Source of the DNA: Mesorhizobium sp. Root554
GTDB taxonomy: Bacteria > Pseudomonadota > Alphaproteobacteria > Rhizobiales > Rhizobiaceae
Length of the DNA: 64,000 nucleotides
Direction: 5' to 3'
Assembly (NCBI RefSeq): GCF_001427025.1
Contig: NZ_LMGA01000001.1
Location: 3,236,017 to 3,300,016, forward strand
The translations under genes were made by a program, and so were the position numbers. The notes under the pieces are model-generated. The model was given only the letters and a program-made list of their open reading frames with translations. It did not search any database and was not told the origin of the DNA. This document shows, one piece after another, positions 18,100 to 26,387 of the stretch. The stretch's first letter is position 1. Every line of letters begins with the position of its first letter.

Positions 18100-19248
18100 A
18101 TGTTACCTTCACAGCGCGCGTCATTCGACATTCCCGCCAGTATCTGCTTCCTCGACGCCGCCACATTCAGCCCCCAGCCATTGGCTTGCCGTGATCTCGG
18201 CCGGGAGGCCGTTGCACGCAAGAGCCGTCCCTGGGAGATCGCGCCGACATTTCCGTCCGAGCAGTACCACCGTGCACGGCAGACGGCGGCCAGCCTGATC
18301 AATGCCGATCCGCAAGACATGGCCCTGATATCGTCGGTTGGATACGGCGTTGCCGCGGCAGCGAAAATGTTGCCTGTTCCGTCCGGCTCGCGCGTCCTGG
18401 TTTTGCAGGACGATCATTCGTCGCCGGTTCTCGAATGGATGACGCGGGCGCAGTCCGGGGAGTTCACTGTCGAGGCCGTACGCAAGCCCGGCAACGGTGA
18501 CTGGACCGACGCCCTTCTCGACGCGATAGGGCGAGCGAATGCCGAACCGATCGCAATCGCGTCCATATCATCGGTGCATTGGTCGGACGGTGGACTCGTC
18601 GATCTTGCGCCCGTGGCCGCCGCCATACGCGCACAGGGCGGAGCATTGCTGATAGACGCCACGCAGAGTGCCGGCGTCATCGACCTCGACGTCCGGACGC
18701 TGGATCCGGATTTCGTCGTGTTCTCCGCCTACAAGTGGCTGCTTGGACCTTACGGCCGCGCCTTTCTCTACGTTGCCAGGCGCCACCAGGAGGGTGTGCC
18801 GCTCGAGCAGACCAGCTATGGCCGGCGGGCGGTGCGGGCCGATCAGGATGTGTATTTTGCGGACTTGAACTATGTCGGCAACGCGCAGCGTTTCGATATG
18901 GGGCAACGCGATCTCGTTTCACTCGAAATAGCGTCGCTTGGTATGGAGATGGTCTCGAACTGGGGAACACAGGCCATCCGCGAGCGTCTTGCAATGCTGA
19001 CCGGACGTCTCGCCGATGGGTTGAGCGGCTCCGGCGTCGGCATTCCTGATATAGGCGTCAGAGCGCCTCACATACTGAGCCTTGAATTTAGCGGCGGCAT
19101 CCCAGCCGGACTCCTCAAGGGGCTTGCTGCCGAGAACATTTTTGTGGCGCGACGCCTTGGACGCCTGCGCGTCAGCCCATTCGTCTACAACGATGAAGAC
19201 GACATCGACCGGTTGCTCGAAGCTTTCCGCGAGCTCCTGCCTGCCTGA
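18100..19248 (+). CDS. Class V aminotransferase-fold PLP enzyme
   Basis: 382 residues of the class V PLP family (cysteine desulfurase, kynureninase and isopenicillin-N-epimerase relatives). The Schiff-base lysine is K212 in FSAYKWLLGPYG, and D186 in DATQSAG contacts the PLP nitrogen; H160 in SSVHW stacks on the ring. The only cysteines are C16 and C30, so the C-terminal catalytic cysteine of IscS/SufS desulfurases is absent. An aminotransferase, epimerase or C-C/C-X lyase is more likely. It ends 8 bases from the convergent carrier-protein gene. Substrate unknown; probably builds or remodels the amino acid used by the cluster. Confidence 0.85.
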   Translation: MLPSQRASFDIPASICFLDAATFSPQPLACRDLGREAVARKSRPWEIAPTFPSEQYHRARQTAASLINADPQDMALISSVGYGVAAAAKMLPVPSGSRVLVLQDDHSSPVLEWMTRAQSGEFTVEAVRKPGNGDWTDALLDAIGRANAEPIAIASISSVHWSDGGLVDLAPVAAAIRAQGGALLIDATQSAGVIDLDVRTLDPDFVVFSAYKWLLGPYGRAFLYVARRHQEGVPLEQTSYGRRAVRADQDVYFADLNYVGNAQRFDMGQRDLVSLEIASLGMEMVSNWGTQAIRERLAMLTGRLADGLSGSGVGIPDIGVRAPHILSLEFSGGIPAGLLKGLAAENIFVARRLGRLRVSPFVYNDEDDIDRLLEAFRELLPA

Positions 19249-19256
19249 AGGAAGGT

Positions 19257-19496
19257 CTAGCTTTTCAGGAGCTGGCTGAGGTTGGAAACCGTCGGATTCT
19301 TGAAAAATTCAACGAATTCGATTTGTTCATTATAGTGTTCGGATACGGCGACCAGCATCTCGACGACTTGCATCGAACTGCCGCCCAGTGCAAAGAAATC
19401 ATCGTCGGGGCCAACGGTGTCGAGGCCAAGCAACTTGGTCCACAGCTCTCTGAGGTAGACTTCGACAGAGGCCGTCTGGTCGTTGTTTTCTAACAT
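19257..19496 (-). CDS. Discrete peptidyl/acyl carrier protein
   Basis: 79 residues, a single carrier domain. The phosphopantetheine site is FFALGGSSMQ, with S41 as the modified serine (the NRPS pattern D-x-FF-x-LGG-x-S). This resembles PCPs more than fatty-acid ACPs. It is the only carrier protein in the cluster and probably accepts the amino acid activated by the adenylation enzyme. It is on the minus strand, convergent with the PLP enzyme gene, so it has its own promoter in 19497-19727. No phosphopantetheinyl transferase gene is nearby; a genomic one must serve. Confidence 0.9.
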   Translation of the reverse strand: MLENNDQTASVEVYLRELWTKLLGLDTVGPDDDFFALGGSSMQVVEMLVAVSEHYNEQIEFVEFFKNPTVSNLSQLLKS

Positions 19497-19671
19497 CTAC
19501 TTTGATCCGCGCCCTCAGTCTCACGCGACATTGTACACCAATAGCTACTAGCCGTGATCATGCCGTGTGTCAAAAATTTGGCCGCGTTTCTAATTTGATA
19601 CGCATAGCCTTGTTGGGTGGGCGTTGAAAGTATAACACGGATGGATGACAGGACGCGTCACCGCCATCATA

Positions 19672-19705
19672 GCAGGTGTGCCTGCGGGCTGCCGTGACGG
19701 CAGCC
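19672..19705. promoter_or_regulatory. Two tandem hairpins at the right edge of the cluster
   Basis: GCAGG-TGTG-CCTGC (19672-19685) is followed at once by the near-palindrome GGCTGCCGT-G-ACGGCAGCC (19687-19705), 22 bases before the metallo-hydrolase ATG. No T-run follows. This could be an operator or leader structure for that gene, or a junction scar at the cluster boundary. No ORF is visible in 19497-19727. Confidence 0.4.
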
Positions 19706-19727
19706 TTACCTCAGGTCCGGATAGGCA

Positions 19728-20627
19728 ATGAAGGATCTCAGCTTCGATCTGGTCGCGGGCGAGGTGAAGGAAATTGCTCCCGGGGTGAGGGCCGTCGTCG
19801 CCGGCAACGAGGGGCCGTTTACATTCAAAGGCACGGTGACATACATCGTCGGCCAAGGTCAGGTCGCCATCATCGATCCGGGCCCGGATGAACCCGCGCA
19901 CATCGATGCAGTCCTGGAAGCGCTGCGCAACGAGACCGTTACGCATGTCTTCGTCACGCACACCCATCGCGATCATTCCTGCGCGAGCGGGGCGATCAAG
20001 GCCAGGACCGGCGCGATGGTTTTGGCGGAAGGCCCCCATCGTCTGGCGTGGCCACTGGAGGAGGACGATTCGAATCCCCTCGATGCCAATGCCGATTTCG
20101 ACTTCCGTCCCGATTTCGTGTTGCGGGACAAGGATACGGTGACCGGCCCCGGATGGACGATCGAAGCCGTCGCCACGCCGGGTCATACGCCAAACCACAT
20201 GGCCTATGCGCTCAGGGAAGCTTCTGCACTGTTTTCCGGCGATCATGTGATGGCGTGGTCGACGTCCATCGTGGCGCCGCCGGATGGCCTGTTGAGCGAC
20301 TACATGGCTTCGCTATGGAAACTGCAAGAGCGCGACGAGACCGTTTATTTTCCCGGTCACGGCAATCCGGTCCGCAACGTCCCTCTTGCGCTGCGCACCT
20401 ATATCCGCCACCGGCAGGGGATCGACGCATCGATCTGCAAGCGGCTTTCGGACGGGCCGATGACGATCCCGGCCTTGGTCCGCGCGATCTACGGCGACAT
20501 CGACGCCAAACTCGCTGGCGCCCTGTGCCTGTCGCTGCTTGCGCATGTGGAAGATCTGATGGCGCGCCAGAACGTCATCGCCGAAGGCCCGTCGACAATG
20601 GCCAGGCTGTATCGTCTGGCCGCCTGA
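19728..20627 (+). CDS. MBL-fold metallo-hydrolase (LACTB2-like)
   Basis: 299 residues. The metallo-beta-lactamase signature HTHRDH supplies metal ligands, with further ligands in TPGHTPNHM, SGDHVM and FPGHGNP. After the catalytic fold, residues ~240-299 look like the winged-helix tail (MTIPALVRAIYGDI) of LACTB2-type hydrolases. It is a soluble thioester, RNA or lactone hydrolase of unknown substrate. Its base composition matches the chromosome core, so I place it outside the biosynthetic cluster. Confidence 0.88.
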   Translation: MKDLSFDLVAGEVKEIAPGVRAVVAGNEGPFTFKGTVTYIVGQGQVAIIDPGPDEPAHIDAVLEALRNETVTHVFVTHTHRDHSCASGAIKARTGAMVLAEGPHRLAWPLEEDDSNPLDANADFDFRPDFVLRDKDTVTGPGWTIEAVATPGHTPNHMAYALREASALFSGDHVMAWSTSIVAPPDGLLSDYMASLWKLQERDETVYFPGHGNPVRNVPLALRTYIRHRQGIDASICKRLSDGPMTIPALVRAIYGDIDAKLAGALCLSLLAHVEDLMARQNVIAEGPSTMARLYRLAA

Positions 20628-20688
20628 GGCGGCGTTCCGACACCACTCGACAAGCCGAAGCCGCGTTCAGACTTTCGATGGCGGTAAT

Positions 20689-20765
<77 letters not shown>

Positions 20766-20949
20766 TTCCGGAACGGCGATCCGTCGCCGAAAACAGGCCA
20801 GCCGGAGAACCGGTCGGCCACGGCTTCTTAGCGGAAGCCGGGGCCGGCTTCAACGGACAAATGGAATGGTGCTGTCTCGTCAGCCAAGGTCAAATTCGAA
20901 ACCTGTGGGCACGCGGAAGCCATAGGCTGGTGCGCCGGCGTTCGTTCTC

Positions 20950-21717
20950 TCATCCAGGCGAAAAGGTTCCGGGGTGGCGGACGAAGCCGTCGCTGGCCGC
21001 GAGCAGGCGTTGCGTATAATCGTGGCTGGCCTGCCGCGTCGCCAGTTCGGCTGCTGACAGCATCTCGACCGTTTCGCCGTTACGCATCACCATCAGCCGC
21101 CCGCACATATGGGTGACGACGGCGAGATCGTGGCTGACCATCAGGAAAGTCAGGCCCCTGGCGCGCCGCACCTCCTCCAGCAGGTTCAGCACTTCAGCCT
21201 GTACCGACGCGTCGAGCGCCGAAGTCGGCTCGTCGAGCAAAAGGATCGACGGTTCGAGAATGAGCGCGCGCGCGATCGCGACGCGCTGGCGCTGGCCGCC
21301 GGATAGCTGGTGCGAGTAGCGGAAGCGGAAGCCGGAGCCGAGGCCGACCTCGTCCAGCGCGCGCTGGATCCGGGTTTCGCCGTCGCCGATGCCATGCACG
21401 GCCAGAGGCTCCTGCAGCAGCCGGTCCACGGTCTGGCGTGGGTGTAGCGAACCATAGGGGTCCTGGAACACCATCTGCACCTGGCGGTAGAACGCCTTGT
21501 CGCGACGTGGGCCGAGCTTTTGGCCGTTGACGGAAATCGTCCCGGCGCTGACGGGCGCGAGGCCGGCGACGGCGCGCAGCAGCGTCGACTTGCCGGAGCC
21601 GGATTCCCCGACCAGCCCGAAGGATTCGCCGGCCTCAACCTCCAGGCTGACGCCATTCAGTGCATGAAACCGGTCGTAGACCACCTGGAGATCGGTAATG
21701 GAGATGGCGGCGCTCAT
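20950..21717 (-). CDS. Peptide/nickel-type ABC transporter ATP-binding protein (DppF/OppF-like)
   Basis: 255 residues from ATG 21717, which overlaps the preceding gene's TGA by the ATGA arrangement. Walker A is GESGSGKST, the ABC signature [15 protein letters not shown], and Walker B ILLLDEPTSALD. Together with the DppD-like protein it should form the ATPase pair that powers import of peptides or related solutes. It is the last of five genes read on minus. Confidence 0.93.
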   Translation of the reverse strand: MSAAISITDLQVVYDRFHALNGVSLEVEAGESFGLVGESGSGKSTLLRAVAGLAPVSAGTISVNGQKLGPRRDKAFYRQVQMVFQDPYGSLHPRQTVDRLLQEPLAVHGIGDGETRIQRALDEVGLGSGFRFRYSHQLSGGQRQRVAIARALILEPSILLLDEPTSALDASVQAEVLNLLEEVRRARGLTFLMVSHDLAVVTHMCGRLMVMRNGETVEMLSAAELATRQASHDYTQRLLAASDGFVRHPGTFSPG

Positions 21718-22547
21718 GTCGCCCACTCCGCTTTGCGCGCTAGCACGGGTAGCGGATGACGATCTGCCCCGATCTTCGGCATGCAGTCGAGCAGGCCCCG
21801 CGTGTAGGGATGTTCGGCATTGTGAAGTTCGGATGCCGGCAACTGCTCCACCACTTTACCGGCATACATGACCACGACGCGATCGCAGAACGAGGACACC
21901 AGCCGCAGGTCGTGGGAGATGAAGATCAGCCCCATGCCGTGTGTCGAGACCAGCCGGTCGAGAATGCCCAGCACATCGAGTTGTACGGTAACGTCGAGGG
22001 CCGAGGTCGGTTCGTCGGCGATCATCAGTTCCGGCCCGGCGATCAGCATCATGGCGATCATGGCCCGCTGACCCATGCCGCCCGATACTTCATGCGGGTG
22101 CAAATTGAAAACCCGCTTCGGATCGCGAATTTGCACCGCCTCCAGCATTGAAAGGGCGCGGTCGCGCGCCTCGGCCCGGGCGACGTTCTCATGCGCCCGC
22201 AAGGTCTCGACGATCTGGCTACCGATGGTCATGACCGGATCGAGCGAATATTTCGGATCCTGCAGGATCATGGCGATGCGCTTCCCCCGGAGGGCGCGCC
22301 GTTCGCGAGGCGTCATCTTCAGCATATCCTTGCCGTCGAAGGCCAGTGTCCTGGCCGTCACCACCGCCTGAGGCGGCGTCAGCCCCATGATGGCGCGGCC
22401 GGTCTGCGACTTGCCGGAGCCGGATTCGCCAACGATGCCCAGCCGCTCGCGCCCGAGCGAAAAGGAGACCCCGCGCACGGCTTTGATCTCGCCGGTGCGG
22501 GTCGGATAGGTGACGCGCAGGTCGTCGACATCGAGCAGCGGCGTCAT
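21714..22547 (-). CDS. Peptide/nickel-type ABC transporter ATP-binding protein (DppD/OppD-like)
   Basis: 277 residues from ATG 22547, chosen because it overlaps the upstream permease stop as ATGA. Walker A is GESGSGKSQ, with glutamine in place of the usual final threonine/serine, seen in some Dpp/Opp-type ATPases. The signature is VSGGMGQRAMIAMML and Walker B LMIADEPTSALD. It pairs with the DppF-like ATPase. The C-terminus is short and keeps the HPYTRGLL motif of the oligopeptide ATPases. Confidence 0.92.
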   Translation of the reverse strand: MTPLLDVDDLRVTYPTRTGEIKAVRGVSFSLGRERLGIVGESGSGKSQTGRAIMGLTPPQAVVTARTLAFDGKDMLKMTPRERRALRGKRIAMILQDPKYSLDPVMTIGSQIVETLRAHENVARAEARDRALSMLEAVQIRDPKRVFNLHPHEVSGGMGQRAMIAMMLIAGPELMIADEPTSALDVTVQLDVLGILDRLVSTHGMGLIFISHDLRLVSSFCDRVVVMYAGKVVEQLPASELHNAEHPYTRGLLDCMPKIGADRHPLPVLARKAEWAT

Positions 22548-23461
22548 TGGCCGCCGCTCCTTGGATCGAGCGCGTCCCGCAGGCCGTCGCCCAGAAGGTT
22601 GAAGCCCAGCGATACGATCAGGATCGCGCCACCCGGGGCTGCGGCCACCCACCACTGGTCGAGGATGAAGCGGCGCCCCGAGGCGATCATGGCGCCCCAT
22701 TCGGGGAGCGGCGGCTGCGCGCCGAGGCCGACGAAGCCGAGGCCTGCCGCGGTCAGGATGATGCCGGCCATGTCCAGCGTCACCCGCACGATCAGCGACG
22801 AGATGCAGAGCGGCATGATGTGGCGCAGCACGATGTGGAAGGGCGAGGCACCCATCAGTTGAACCGCCTTGATGTAGTCGGAGTTGCGCACTGTCAGCGT
22901 TTCGGCGCGCGCGATGCGGGCATAGGGCGGCCAGGAGGTGATGGCGATGGCAAGCACAGCGTTTTCGATGCCGGGGCCGAGCGCCGCGACGAAGGCGAGC
23001 GCCAGGATCAGCTTGGGGAAGGCGAGGAAGATGTCGGTGATGCGCATCAGGATCGCGTCGATCCAGCCTCCGGCATAGCCGGCGACGGTGCCGACCAGCA
23101 GGCCGACGGGTGCCGCGATGATCGCCACCAGCGCCACGACGTACAGCGTCAGGCGCGAGCCGTAGATGATCCGTGAAAGGATATCGCGTCCGAGGTCGTC
23201 GGTGCCGAATATATGCGCTGAACTGGGCGGCAACAGCCGGGCGTTCTTGAGATCGCCGATCGTGGCCGATTGCGGCGCTAGCACGTCGGCGAGCGCCGCC
23301 ACGACCAGAAGCGCGACGATGATGCCGAGACCGACCATGGCAAGGCGGTTCGACGAAAATCGACGCCAGGTGACATAGGCGCGACCGAGCCGGGCCTGCA
23401 GGCGCGAGGCCGGGCGTTCGCTGAGCAGCCATTCGCGACGGGTTCGGGCAATCTCGCTCAT
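22544..23461 (-). CDS. Peptide/nickel-type ABC transporter permease (DppC-like)
   Basis: 305 residues from ATG 23461, again ATGA-coupled to the previous gene; a longer frame to 23893 exists but only overlaps the upstream permease. An N-terminal helix (LAMVGLGIIVALLVVAALADV) is followed by the BPD_transp_1 domain with the cytoplasmic coupling motif around ASPFHIVLRHIMP. It forms the heterodimeric channel with the DppB-like protein. Confidence 0.92.
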   Translation of the reverse strand: MSEIARTRREWLLSERPASRLQARLGRAYVTWRRFSSNRLAMVGLGIIVALLVVAALADVLAPQSATIGDLKNARLLPPSSAHIFGTDDLGRDILSRIIYGSRLTLYVVALVAIIAAPVGLLVGTVAGYAGGWIDAILMRITDIFLAFPKLILALAFVAALGPGIENAVLAIAITSWPPYARIARAETLTVRNSDYIKAVQLMGASPFHIVLRHIMPLCISSLIVRVTLDMAGIILTAAGLGFVGLGAQPPLPEWGAMIASGRRFILDQWWVAAAPGGAILIVSLGFNLLGDGLRDALDPRSGGQ

Positions 23462-24543
23462 GCCGCCTTCGTCCTTGGATCGAGCACGCGGTAGAGCAGG
23501 TCGGACAGAAGGTTGATGCCGATGAACACCGAACCGATGAGGATGGTGCCGCCGAGCACGGCGTTCATGTCGGCGTTCTGCAGCGAATTGGTGATGTAGA
23601 GGCCGATTCCCGGCCAGGAGAAAACTGTTTCGGTCAGCACGGAGCCTTCGAGCAGCCCGGCATAGGAAAGCGCGATGACCGTCACCAGCGGCACCGCCGC
23701 GTTGCGCAGCGCATGGCCCCAGATGATGCGGGTTTCGGACAATCCCTTGGCGCGCGCCGCGACGATGTATTCCTGTGTCAGTTCGTTGAGCATGAAGGAC
23801 CGCGTCATGCGGCTGATATAGGCGAGCGAGAAGTAGCCGAGCAGCGATGCCGGCAGGATGATGTGGCGCGCGACATCGCGAAAGACGTCCCACTGGCCCT
23901 GCATCGCCGAATCCAGCAGGTAGAAGCCGGTGACCGGCGTAAAGCTGTATTCATACACGATGTCGATGCGGCCGGGATAAGCCACCCATTGTAGCTTGGC
24001 GTAGAACAGCACCAGCGCCAGCAGCCCAAGCCAGAAAATGGGAATGGAATAGCCGAGCAGGCCGATCACCCGCACGAACTGGTCGGTGAGAGAACCCCGG
24101 CGTACCGCTGCCAGCACGCCGAGCGGCACGCCGATGACCGAACCGATCAGCGTGCCCAGCGTGGCAAGCTCGATCGTCGCCGGGAAGGCGCGGCGCAGAT
24201 CCGTCATCACCGGGTTGGTGGTCAGCACCGAGTTGCCGAAATCGCCGCTCAGCGCGTTCTTTATGTAGAGATAGAATTGTTGGATGAGCGGCAGATCGAG
24301 ACCCATCTCACGCCGCGTGCGCTCGACGACGCTGGGCAGCGCCCGGTCTCCCAGCACCGCCAGCGCCGGGTCGATGGGGATGACGCGGCCGATGAAGAAG
24401 GTGACCGCAAGCAGCCCGAGATAGGTCGTGATCGCGATGACGAGGAAGCGGGCGACGGCCAACGCCAACCCGGTGGCGCGCCGCCCGCTGGTGCGCCCCG
24501 ACTGCCGTGTTTCGACCGCGTTCAAGCAGACCGGCCCCGCCAC
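23458..24543 (-). CDS. Peptide/nickel-type ABC transporter permease (DppB-like)
   Basis: 361 residues. The GTG start at 24543 follows directly on the TAG of the binding-protein gene with no gap. It has an N-terminal TM helix, the long periplasmic loop typical of DppB (residues ~65-125), and the permease coupling motif EYIVAARAKGLSETRIIWGHALRNA. About 30 residues at the N-terminus look unusual for the family, so a later internal start is possible. Confidence 0.9.
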   Translation of the reverse strand: MAGPVCLNAVETRQSGRTSGRRATGLALAVARFLVIAITTYLGLLAVTFFIGRVIPIDPALAVLGDRALPSVVERTRREMGLDLPLIQQFYLYIKNALSGDFGNSVLTTNPVMTDLRRAFPATIELATLGTLIGSVIGVPLGVLAAVRRGSLTDQFVRVIGLLGYSIPIFWLGLLALVLFYAKLQWVAYPGRIDIVYEYSFTPVTGFYLLDSAMQGQWDVFRDVARHIILPASLLGYFSLAYISRMTRSFMLNELTQEYIVAARAKGLSETRIIWGHALRNAAVPLVTVIALSYAGLLEGSVLTETVFSWPGIGLYITNSLQNADMNAVLGGTILIGSVFIGINLLSDLLYRVLDPRTKAA

Positions 24544-26184
24544 CTATTCCTTGGTTATCCCCCAGACGAAGTTGGTGTCGAAGCTCGGGCCGAGCTTGAG
24601 GCCCTTCACATTGCCGCGCAGTCCGGCGACTTCCAGTTGCTGGTGGATAATGATGAAGGGGCTGGTGTCGAGCACCTTCTTCTGCAGTTCCTGATAGAGG
24701 GCGGCACGCTTGGCGGAATCCTTTTCCACCAGCGCCGCTTCCGTTTCCTTGGAGAGCTCTGGAATGTCCCACGCATTGCGCCAGGCAAGCGTAGCCACCT
24801 TGCCAGCATCGGAATTGTCGGGATTGGAGGCGAAGGTCTGGGCATTGGAGTTCGGATCGAAATAATCCTGGCCCCACTGGCCGATATAGATGTCGTGGTT
24901 GCGGGCACGATATTTCGTTAGCGTCTGCTTGCCATCGCCTGGAATGATCTCGACCTTGACGCCGGCCTGTCCGGCGGTCTGCTGGAAGGATTCGGCCATG
25001 CCTGTCACAGGCTGATTGTTCCGCACATCCATGGTGACGGAGAAGCCGTCCTTCAGACCGGCTTTTTCAAGAAGCTCCTTGGCCTTGGCGACATCGAGCT
25101 TGAAGGGATTTTCGTCCAGTTCGCCGAGCACACCCTTGGGCAGGAAGGTCTGGTGGATCTCGCCGATGCCTTTCAGGATGGTCGAGCCCAACGCGTCATA
25201 ATCCACCAGGTATTTGAGCGCCTGCCGTACCTCCGGCTTGGCGAGGTTCGGATTCTTCTGGTTGAGGCTGATGTAGTAGACCGTGCCCTTCGGCGCGCTC
25301 GTTGTGGCGAGTTCCGTGTTTTTCGAGACCGCATCGTAGTCGTTCGGTTCGAGATTGCGGGCGACGTCGATGTCGCCGGCCTCGAGCGCAAGGCGCTGGC
25401 CCGAACTTTCCTTCATGTGGCGGTAGATGACGCGGGCGAGCTTCGCCTTGTCGCCATGGTAATTCTCGTTGCGCTCCATGACGACGACCTCGTTCGCCCG
25501 CCATTCCCGAAGCTTGTAGGGACCGGAGCCGGCATAGCCGGTCTTCAGCCATTCATTGCCGAAGTCGTTGTCGTATTTGTAATCGGCGCTTGGCGTCATC
25601 GGCTTGACATGTTCAAGAACCAGCTTCTTGTCGACGACGGAAGCGACGGTTGCCGACAGGCAGTTCAGCACGAAGCTTGGTGCATAGGGCTTGTCGACGG
25701 TGAAGACGAAAGTCGTCTCGTCTGTCGCCTTCGCTTTTTCTGCCACGTTGTCACCGTTCAGGCCGAATTGCGAAAGGATGAAGGCGGGGCTCTTGTCGAG
25801 CTTGACGGCGCGTTCGAAGGAATAGGCGACATCCTCGGCGGTAATCGGGTTGCCGGAGGCGAACTTCATGCCGGTCTTGAGTTTGAACGTGTAGGTCAGT
25901 CCGTCATCCGAGACGGTCCAGCTTTCGGCCAGGTCGCCCTTGACCTTGGATGTATCGTCGAGATCGAGACGCACCAGAAGGTCATAGGTGTTGCCGGTGA
26001 CCTCGGCGGTGGAAAGTTCGAAGGCCTCGCCGGGGTCCATGGTGATGATGTCGTCGATGGCAAAGCCTTCGACCAGCGTATCGGCGGGAGTGACCGCGAA
26101 AGCGGGTCCGGCCAGGAGGACAGCGGACAAGGCGGCGCCGGCAAGCAGGGAGCGCGAGTGGGCAGCCAGTCTTTGCATCATCAT
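24544..26184 (-). CDS. Periplasmic solute-binding protein, family 5 (DppA/OppA-like)
   Basis: 546 residues with a Sec signal peptide (positively charged start, LLAGAALSAVLLAGPAFA, cleavage near residue 30). The SBP_bac_5 landmarks are visible, for example DLAESWTVSDDGLTYTFKLK and GNPITAEDVAYSFERA. It captures peptides, or another family-5 ligand such as an opine or nickel chelate, for the four downstream genes. Three consecutive ATGs begin the gene behind a GGGAACA ribosome site. The 203 bases upstream to the carboxypeptidase stop show no gene. Confidence 0.93.
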   Translation of the reverse strand: MMMQRLAAHSRSLLAGAALSAVLLAGPAFAVTPADTLVEGFAIDDIITMDPGEAFELSTAEVTGNTYDLLVRLDLDDTSKVKGDLAESWTVSDDGLTYTFKLKTGMKFASGNPITAEDVAYSFERAVKLDKSPAFILSQFGLNGDNVAEKAKATDETTFVFTVDKPYAPSFVLNCLSATVASVVDKKLVLEHVKPMTPSADYKYDNDFGNEWLKTGYAGSGPYKLREWRANEVVVMERNENYHGDKAKLARVIYRHMKESSGQRLALEAGDIDVARNLEPNDYDAVSKNTELATTSAPKGTVYYISLNQKNPNLAKPEVRQALKYLVDYDALGSTILKGIGEIHQTFLPKGVLGELDENPFKLDVAKAKELLEKAGLKDGFSVTMDVRNNQPVTGMAESFQQTAGQAGVKVEIIPGDGKQTLTKYRARNHDIYIGQWGQDYFDPNSNAQTFASNPDNSDAGKVATLAWRNAWDIPELSKETEAALVEKDSAKRAALYQELQKKVLDTSPFIIIHQQLEVAGLRGNVKGLKLGPSFDTNFVWGITKE

Positions 26185-26387
26185 CGAATTGTTCCCTTTG
26201 CTTTCGCTTTGTTTTCCTATTCATGCGCTCTTGGCCGAGAACGTCAAGCCTGCCCGGAATTTGACATTCCGATGCCCTCAAGGCTGACCTGACCACGCCT
26301 TGCATTTGGGCAAGATGAAACGGCCCCGGGAAGCGCGCGGCGCCAGCGTGCTTGGACAGCGCGCTGGATCGATGACGGCGGATTGTC

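Larger units (their letters stand above)
6026..19496. other. Putative biosynthetic gene cluster with free-standing NRPS parts
   Basis: Twelve genes between the nitrate operon and the MBL/tRNA-Arg region form a coherent accessory block. Three lie on minus at the left (kinase-like, condensation protein, nucleotidyltransferase), eight on plus (amidase, adenylation enzyme, P450, DUF2332, nucleotidyltransferase, methyltransferase, flavin reductase, class V PLP enzyme), and one carrier protein on minus at the right end. Adenylation, carrier and condensation functions are each on a separate polypeptide. By eye the block is less GC-rich at wobble positions and its intergenic gaps (70-220 bases) are longer than in the flanks, which suggests horizontal acquisition. 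No integrase, transposase, regulator, exporter, thioesterase or phosphopantetheinyl transferase is visible. The product is unknown. Confidence 0.7.

Noticed and set aside
19728..20627. Metallo-hydrolase as thioesterase of the biosynthetic cluster
   Set aside because: It resembles housekeeping LACTB2-like proteins and its composition matches the flanks; membership cannot be supported.
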